Shown here: piece by piece, positions 57,101 through 64,000 of the stretch
Layout of the letters: every line of letters begins with the position of its first letter
How positions within the stretch are numbered: the stretch's first letter is position 1
Origin: Meandrina meandrites
Lineage: Eukaryota > Cnidaria > Anthozoa > Scleractinia > Meandrinidae
Direction: 5' to 3'
DNA length: 64,000 nucleotides
Assembly: GCA_963693305.1 (NCBI GenBank)
Contig: OY855910.1
Span: 22,523,862 to 22,587,861, forward strand
Notes under the pieces: generated by a model
Database searches by the model: none
The model's input: only the letters and a program-made list of their open reading frames with translations
Told to the model about the DNA's origin: nothing
Translations under genes and position numbers: made by a program

Positions 57101-60100
57101 CCGGATTTTTTTCATCAAAAGATGTTGATTTCACGTTGCGTTTCCCACGGATTATAAAAAAACATGCAGCTGGAAGGAGAACATTTTCAGTGGCTTCACA
57201 CTTGAAAATGAGGATTCATATTATTTTACACTGTAAAACATTTATTCCAATTACATACATGACAATTTCTTTTACAAGTGCGTGTCGTGCTCGAGCTCCG
57301 TTCGACCGTTGCTTCGTTAACAACCTTGCTTCCTGATTGGATTACGATCACCGCACCAAGCCCGCAATGAGGCGGGCTATTGTTTAAGCACAATTACACC
57401 GGACGATTATCGATCCCCAACCATTCCCTTGGGATTGCTAACAGCTTTTTTTTTCCACTACATAGAGTCTAAAGCGCATGCGCATTAGACTCAAAAATGC
57501 AAGTGATCACGTGCGGAACAAAATGAATATTTTTAGGGACGCCCACAGTATCACTTATGCGATTTATACTCATCTAAGCAATTAGCATGGTCATCTTAAA
57601 ATATTTCCCCTGCGATTCTCGCTGCCTGACCATCAGCTAATTATCGTCACGCACGATTATTCATTTTTGTAGCTTAAAAACCGCGCAGTGAGTGGGCTGT
57701 CAATGACGATATCTTGTGACACTGCATCACACACTGTTTATTCCCACTGATTGAGCTAACTGGGATATAACACTAAAGGCGTAGCCTTCCAAAAACGGAC
57801 GCGTATCTAGTCACTATTTAAAATTTAGAAAGAGAGCAAATTACATAGGCATTCCGGCAATGGCAATAAAATTGCAGAAATGCAGAGGCCACGTTGGGAA
57901 GATAAGAAAGGAAAATAGCAGCACAATTTTTTCCACTTTCCTTCTCGCTTGCAAATTGCCCGTTCCTTATCTCCTCAGTACGTTTTACAGTACTTTTTAC
58001 GACTATTTTGATGAATACTTAGTGTCAGCTATGTCTAGAGCATGGGGGGCGAGCATTTTCCTATAGTAGTTGTTTCAAAAACATTACCTAGAAAGCATTT
58101 GGTGTCATCGTTATGAAATTAACGCGGACTCCAGGCAAACGGTGTTTCAATTTCATGTCGCATGTAATACATGAATATTGCGCAAAATAATAAACAAGAA
58201 GCACTTGTTAGCTTCTTGGAGGGAAAAAATAGAAGACCACATCAGAGGGGAAAATAGAAGGTAAAAAAAAAAGGTCGTACGGGTGCCAAACACATGTGTT
58301 GAACTCTCGCCCTCCCTGCTTTCTATTACAGTATACCAACGCATTTGAGCTAACCTAACGCATAGGTCCGCAAAGCGTATATGTGTCTAGGGCAGTGATT
58401 TGAGTGCCATTTTAAGAGGTTTAAAGAAGGGGTAGAAGAAAAAATTATTTTCGGAACAAAACCAAAACATTTTCGTCTTTTCTGCTTATACTGATGCATG
58501 TACTTCATCATGCAAAATAGTCGCAGTCTCAAAGTGACCAGTGAACTAAACTCTAAATGGGATTGAATTAAAAAGGTTCGACAATTCAAGAATATATTAA
58601 GCGAGACTTTTTAAGGTACTGTGACACTAAAACAAACAATACAAATGTAGTTATTCGTTTTTGTTTAAATTTTAGTCTTCGGTGCCTGATGAAGAAGACG
58701 TCTGTGAACAGCCACAAGAGGTTAAACCGCCTGATGGAGGACAACAACCACAAGAGGTTGAACCGCCTGGTGAAGGGCAACAACCGCAGGAGGTTGAATT
58801 GCCTGATGAAGAACAGCAGCAGCAAGAAGTTGAACTGTCTGCTGAAGGAGATGTCTTTGAACAGCCACTATGTGGAGAAGAGAAGCGCGCTTCGGTATCA
58901 TCAGATGATGCAGAAGGAGAGCCTTATACAACGTCATCGCAATCATCGCAGCAAAGTGTTCCTGAAGAGGAAATCAGCATTTGGTCCGACGAAATAGAAG
59001 AACAACAAAAGAAACGACAGCTGTTAAACAACGCGATCAGTGGTTTATCCGGAGGAAGAGTTAGCCCCATTTTATCAACTTTGAATACGTCTTGGGATGA
59101 CATATCTACAACTCAGCAAAAATACTATCTGCGAAAAGCTAAAGAAACCTTTCACGCAGTACTGACAGTCCTCAGCCCGGGCCAGGAAGAAGAACTTTGG
59201 ACTGCTGTTCGACAGAAAAGATCAGTTAAGACAAGTTCTGCTGGTGCCACTAGACGAAGAAGTTTTGATCCAAGTTCTGGTCTAATAGATGTCCTGATCA
59301 AGTCATACAACCAGGCCGAGTCGTGGCAAACTAAACGACAAATACTTTCTCTTTTTGCCAATGATTTTAGCAAGCAGGAGTTAATAGCCATGATACCAAC
59401 ACTGACAAAATGGCGAATAGACGAAGCACGGCAGCATACAACAAAGGTCGGTGAAGGTCAGCCAGTTTCAAACGACCCGATTTTTCGATCCCGGATCTCT
59501 TCCGCTCAAATTGATCATTTTGTCGATTATCTAGCAAGACCTGACATGGTGCAAGACGTTGCATTTGGTACAAAAGTTCTAAGGCTCGATACAGGAGAGA
59601 GTATCATTATCCCAGCAGTTGTAAGAACTAGGATACCATCTAGAATAATTGAGCAATACTCAGCCTATTGCAAAGGGCAGAATTTTGAGCCAGCAGGACA
59701 GCGCTCATTGTACAGAATAATTGAGGTGTGTGGTGCGTCAATGCAGAAATCATTGCAAGGGATCGACAACACTACAGCAGAAGGGACGGAGGCCACAGAC
59801 ACTATTCTTGAAGTCATTAAAACGCTAGGTGACCACGGATCAGAGGCAACTTGGTTGAAGTCTTCAGAGCAAAACCTAAAGGAGGTAAAGAGATACCTCA
59901 AGACTGAGTTTAAGTCCCATGTTGGCAGAGAGGAAAGCTGTGCTGATCACTGCTCTACACATGCACTAAGTGATCCCAATGACACCAACCTGCAAGACAC
60001 ATGTCAGCACGAACATAGTATCGTCTGCGAGAGGTGCGAGTCCCTTGAAACAGTTTTCAAGGAAATTGAATCTGAAATCAACCATGCTAAAATGTCCAAA

Positions 60101-61804
60101 GAACAGAGATGGAGATTAAGCCACGAATTTAAACTAAGTGTGGCATCTATCCAGGATTGGAAGGCGCATTTGCTTCGCACGGTAAATCAAGAAGAGGGGA
60201 AGCAATACGTCCTTGCGCAACTTGATTCAGTATCGTGCTTAGTCGTGATGGATTGGGCCATGAAATACCTCCCACAACGTTACAGGGAACGGATGAGCGA
60301 TTTTTTTGGGAAACAAGGCCGAAGTTGGCATGTGAGTGCTATAATCACAAAGCAGGCGCCTGAGAAGTTTCAAGTGGAATGCTTCGTCCACCTACTTGAT
60401 AACTGCACACAGGACAGCTTCGCTGTTGCCTCAATCATAGAACATCTCCTAGAAACCATCAAGAAAGAGTTCCCCGAGATTAAGAATGTTTACCTGAGAT
60501 CTGATAACGCAGGTTGCTACCATAGTGGTCCTCTTTTGCTTAGCCTTCCGTCTATTGGTCAACGATCCCGCATCAACGTATTGCGTTATGACTACTCAGA
60601 GTCGCAGTCAGGCAAAGATATCTGCGATCGCAAGACTGCACCAATGAAGGCACATATACGACGATGGGTTAATGAGAAACATGATGTTATAACTGCAGAA
60701 GACATGAAGACGGCATTGGAGTCACATGGAGGGCTAAAGGGTGTCAGGGCAGCGGTTGTGGAATTAAACACAGGCAGAGAGATTGCCGCCAACAAGATAC
60801 CGGGGATCAGCACCCTAAACAATTTTTCCTTTGAAGAGGACGGAGTACGTGTTTGGCGCGCATTCAACATTGGACCTGGCAAATTTTTATCATACAACGA
60901 GTTAGAACTTGCACAGCAAGCAGAAACTGGCTTGACAGTGCTAAAGGATTTTGGCCCACGTAGCAACACCCTTGGTACAGTTAGCCAAGAAATCATTCCA
61001 AGAGGAGAAATCTTTTCCTGTAATGAAAGTACCTGTGTGCTCACATTCAAGACCCGAGAGGAAGCAGAGGCTCACATGGATGCAGGGAAACATGTACGTG
61101 AGTCAGATGGTGAGTCACTTTATGATATGGCCAGAAAGAAGTGGGCCAACAGAGTTACAGAGATGCATGTGTCAAGCAGAGAAGCACAGCGTATTGCGTT
61201 TGGGGAATCAGGTCCTTCAAGTACCTCAGAATGCCGCAGTGAAGGATGGGCGCTTAAAACGATTAAGAGGAGCCCCAGGATGGGAGAGAAAGTAAAGGCG
61301 TTTCTTATCCAAATATTCAACCAGGGCGCTGCTGGGGGACAAAAGGCTGATCCAGTGCAGGTGGCTAGAGAGATGAAGTGTGCCCGAGATAGTTGTGGGA
61401 AGCTCCAATTCAAACCTGAGGAATGGAGGACCGGCAAACAGATCAGTAGCTTTTTCTCACGAATGTCAGCAATACAGCGTCAAAGACAAACTGGCGAAAT
61501 TGAGAGCCAGGAGGATGAAGAAATCGCGGGGGAAGACCTTGAAGCCCTTGAATCAGAAGACTACATTCAAGCCATATGTCAGGAAGTGTACAGAGAAATT
61601 GAAGCTCCCAATCACCCTATTCAAGTCGAAGAAGTTAACGTTTGTGAACTTGCGCTTGCTGGAAAGCTCAACATGCTTAAATTGGCTCAGTTGAGAGATG
61701 TGTGCACTGCATTACAGCTGCAAACAGATGGAAGCCACCCTCGAAAACGTACATATACCGAGCCACTTATGGCCTACTCAAAGTCTTGCTCATGTCAGAA
61801 ATAG
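54129..61804 (+). CDS. Transposase-like protein of the TTAA element (three exons, 5' incomplete)
   Basis: Exons 54129-54383, 55756-55835 and 58676-61804 join in phase with GT..AG introns. The N-terminus has Cys/His clusters, TICPKHRREL..CCYPLH and, across the splice, AICGKCRTEHY. Exon 3 opens with a Gln/Pro/Glu repeat, then a helical region and a second cluster (ADHCSTHALSD ... CQHEHSIVCERC, about 59,937-60,040). The RNase H-like core has VVMDWAMKYLP (about 60,245), YLRSDNAGCYHSG (about 60,490) and DYSESQSGKDICDR (about 60,590), giving D, D and a late E/D. A C2H2 finger (CNESTCVLTF..H..GKH, about 61,020-61,090) and a SAP-like tail (LKLAQLRDVCTALQL, about 61,676) follow. Role inferred: end binding and strand cleavage. 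I recall similar uncharacterised animal proteins but no named family. No stops or frameshifts seen. Confidence 0.72.
54384..55755 (+). other. Intron 1 of the transposase gene
   Basis: Donor GTGAGT after ...GTAGGATCGG, acceptor TTTTTCAG before CTATTTGTGG; phase 1. Contains a short (AATTATA) repeat near 55,150 and a poly-C tract near 55,375. No gene seen inside. Confidence 0.7.
55836..58675 (+). other. Intron 2 of the transposase gene
   Basis: Donor GTTGTG after ...CTTCAACAG, acceptor AAATTTTAG before TCTTCGGTGCC; phase 0. It holds a poly-G tract (about 56,350), an NRF-1-like palindrome (57,465-57,492) and no gene I can support. Its length (2.8 kb) allows a missed nested repeat. Confidence 0.6.
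57465..57492. promoter_or_regulatory. 28-bp palindrome with NRF-1-type core
   Basis: GAGTCTAA..GCGCATGCGC..TTAGACTC symmetry, with one to two mismatches. GCGCATGCGC is the NRF-1 consensus core. It lies in intron 2, about 1.2 kb before the main exon. It may be an internal promoter element or chance. Confidence 0.35.
58709..58855 (+). repeat. In-frame minisatellite encoding QPQEVE repeats
   Basis: About four units of 36-39 bases encode variations of QQPQEVEPPGEG at the start of exon 3. Units differ by a few substitutions and the length stays in frame. Likely a flexible acidic linker. Confidence 0.82.
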
Positions 61805-63477
61805 GTAAACTTTGTTTTTACCACCTGAAACGCAGGCTTTTAGCGGACGAAAACCTATCACGTTACGCGCCTCAAAACTGTATTATTCCCTTGGGCAAAA
61901 ACAGCTTCAACCTTGGATTCGCACATGATCACGACTTGCGTCTTGAATCCGCGCCAAATGAATGCGAAGCAGTGCAAATTTAAGGAGAAATTTTTTTTGT
62001 GCGTATTTGGGAGAAAAGAGTTAATATACAAATTTTTTTAAAAAAAGGCATCGCATAGTGCTTAAATTTCAATAAATGAGCATCTGCCTATATGATTTTA
62101 GCATTTAGGCAGCTGTCATTTAGTTTGCGAAAAAGAGGAAAACCAAACCATGGTTCCAGGTGCGAGGCATTACCAAAGTTTTGTTCTTCTATTATTTTTC
62201 ATTAATTTCAAGTGCTGCCATTTGTAGTTTGCCGTCAAAAGCTCTCGGGCAAATCCTCAGTCCTTGAGGGTCTCGGGGGCAAACACGCTGTTTTCTGGTG
62301 CTCATTAATGGCAGTACGTGATTTTGTTTCAAGTGTTTTATGATGCAACATGACAATTTTTTTCTCCGTAGAATAACACCTACAAGACGGTGGGAATTCC
62401 TTTAACTAAAGAAATACCTTTCATCGACTGTTAAAAAATTGAGGCAATGGTCAAATACATAGTCGATACAGTTATGAGTTTTCATATTTTGCTGTTGTGT
62501 TCTAACAGCGTGGACCAAAATATCAGAGCAAGAACTGTAAAGACTCTGCAAAAACGCTCATGGCGCTGTGACTCAATTTTGTTGTGGTACTTGTGATTAG
62601 TAAAAAAGTAGAAAATGTGCTTTGGAGTTGTTGTCAGGATATGTTAGACAAGGCTAGTTCTGGAATAGAGTGTTGAAATTGGAAGACATGACCTAAGCCT
62701 TAGCTTTTCTATACTGTTTATATTGACATTTGTAATACCAACTGTTATTGGTATTTTGTGGTAATTTTTTTCTCAATTTCTGTATAATTGCCAAGCTCCT
62801 GCAAAGGCAGCCCCCTTTAACAAAATACTAAACTGTTACAATAAATAGAAATTCAACAACGCCATCAAAAATGTAATTTTATCGATGGTATGTCACATTA
62901 CCGAGTTATAATTTTGGCGCGAAAATTTCCAAAAGAGCGTTTTTAGCCATTTTTGAACAAAATTCGTGGACAGGGATTTTCTTGTGCCAATCAATAATTT
63001 TTTGTTTTTCGTTAAGAAGGGTATGGACTGTTCCAAAATGTTATTAAATAGAAATTAAACCACCGCACTTTTGAGAAAATGAAATTAAAAAATGCCGCAA
63101 AATTCACTACGCTCCAGGCACAAGCTACATACCCAGATTAGAAAATATGTCAAAAATTACAGTTACATCCAAAATTTGTTTTAAAACATCCATAACATCT
63201 ATAAATGGTTAATTTTGCTTGAGAAAAAAATATGTGAGCTAAATGCAAAAGGAACATTTGTTTTCAGAACCGAGAAAATGGCCTTTTTTATGTGAGATTT
63301 TGGCACTTTCTGTGCCAAAAATTAGGGGGGTGGTCAATCTCAGGATTAAAAAGTCAGAAAATAATTTAAATAGCACCAATCTTAATCTTATCTGATAGGT
63401 ATTAAATGCTGAAAAAATGAGGGAAATCGGCTGACCCCCATCTTTTGGCATTGCCCGGTTTTCTCTGACAATGACAC
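61116..63477 (+). repeat. Right inverted arm (transposase 3' coding end, UTR, terminus)
   Basis: Mirror copy of 50874-53234. Holds codons for the C-terminal ~229 residues up to TAG at 61,802-61,804, then about 1.67 kb of non-coding AT-rich DNA to the terminus. AATAAATG near 62,070 could act in 3' end formation. Confidence 0.9.
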
Positions 63478-63481
63478 TTAA

Positions 63482-64000
63482 TTACTATTTGAAGACAAAG
63501 CTTTTTATGATATTAAGTAGTGATTCTAACAAGAAGTAGCTGGTATCTGCAATCCAAAGCTTTCAACAGCTAATCCATTAATTGAATTAAATTCTTGGCC
63601 ATTGATTGGCTGATAAATCAAAGTCAGTTGAAAAATGGCCTTCAAATGTTTTTTTGGTCTATTTTTGGTGGCAAATTCAGTCTCTGTATCATCTAAATTT
63701 TATACACAGTTGCATTACCATGGGAAATGGGGAAATGGTTCTAATTGAGTGTTAATACATTTGTGTCCTATATACACTAAATGGAGAAACCTCATGAAAA
63801 TCTCAACACCATATATGGAATTACATGTCACTTGAACTCATTAGATGTAACTTAAAGTCACTTAACGATAATTGACATCAATATACATCGACTGACACTG
63901 TTCACCATCTACAGACATCATACTTTATCACTAACCATTTTCACCATCACTAGATGTTATTCACCATCACTAGACATCATTCAACATCACTAGACGTCAT
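63482..64000. other. Right flank; short tandem motif at the end
   Basis: Ordinary AT-rich DNA. From 63,900 onward the motif TCACCATCACTAGA(C/T)(G/A)T is repeated about four times to the window edge, the start of a tandem array. Confidence 0.5.

Larger units (their letters stand above)
50870..63481. mobile_element. 12.6 kb TTAA-flanked DNA transposon with 2.36 kb inverted arms
   Basis: TTAA at 50870-50873 and at 63478-63481 bounds two inverted arms, 50874-53234 and 61116-63477, that begin GTGTCATTGTCAGAG and differ at only a few positions per kb by eye. Between them is a multi-exon gene for an RNase H-fold transposase-like protein. TTAA duplication is known for piggyBac and Kolobok elements. 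The protein resembles neither in the motifs I can see, so the superfamily is open. The right arm contains the last ~229 codons and 3' UTR of the gene; the left arm is its mirror copy. High arm identity implies recent mobilisation or arm homogenisation. Alternative: two copies head to head with a deletion, or a misassembled palindrome. Confidence 0.7.

Overview
The window looks like a stretch of an animal nuclear genome, most likely an anthozoan cnidarian and probably a stony coral (inference). The evidence is AT-rich DNA, short exons with GT..AG introns, tRNA-derived SINEs, and a mix of fragmentary transposon families that is common in coral assemblies (a Tx1/L1-like LINE, Ty3/Gypsy, BEL/Pao, PIF/Harbinger, En/Spm-like DUF4218 genes, expanded HECT genes, MITEs). 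There are no operons and no bacterial features. Almost everything recognisable is mobile or derived from mobile elements, with much nesting.

Layout. 1-2.46 kb: nothing firm. 2.46-7.59 kb: a TTAA-flanked element whose two ~1 kb arms are inverted copies; its interior holds a SINE, a small hAT-like MITE, a tRNA-like sequence and a LINE tail. 9.9-13.7 kb: a five-exon, phase-consistent gene segment matching the En/Spm-associated DUF4218 region, with three MITEs in or beside it. 13.7-14.05 kb: SINE. 15.0-20.5 kb: a HECT-type ubiquitin ligase gene with an atypical C2HC finger, broken in the HECT part. 21.0-25.4 kb: a Ty3/Gypsy retrotransposon with 5' LTR, decayed and lacking its 3' end. 25.4-28.4 kb: a LINE reverse transcriptase, split by a 1 kb insertion with a strong terminal hairpin. 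28.9-34.7 kb: CCGTTCG and CCATTTG repeat elements around a decayed minus-strand integrase-type gene and a pogo-like MITE. 34.8-36.9 kb: a PIF/Harbinger pair, a Myb-partner-like coiled-coil fragment and a convergent transposase. 37.2-45.0 kb: BEL/Pao remnants interrupted by a LINE (itself carrying a hAT-like insertion) and by a TTAA-flanked MITE. 46.6-47.9 kb: a second decayed Gypsy-like pol. 49.8-50.35 kb: a Penelope-like RT fragment.

The most notable region is 50,874-63,477. A 12.6 kb unit is bounded by TTAA on both sides and has nearly identical inverted arms of about 2.36 kb. It encodes a large protein in at least three phase-compatible exons (54,129-61,804), with Cys/His clusters, an RNase H-like D..D..E/D region, a C2H2 finger and a SAP-like tail. 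I read this as an autonomous cut-and-paste DNA transposon whose transposase I cannot assign to a named superfamily. Its inverted arms include the last ~229 codons of its own transposase, and a 279 bp direct repeat at the inner edge of the left arm looks like the scar of the event that lengthened the arm.

Limits: alignments were by eye. Family names come from motif recognition, not searches. Splice models are inferred from GT/AG sites and reading phase. Frameshifts could partly reflect assembly quality.
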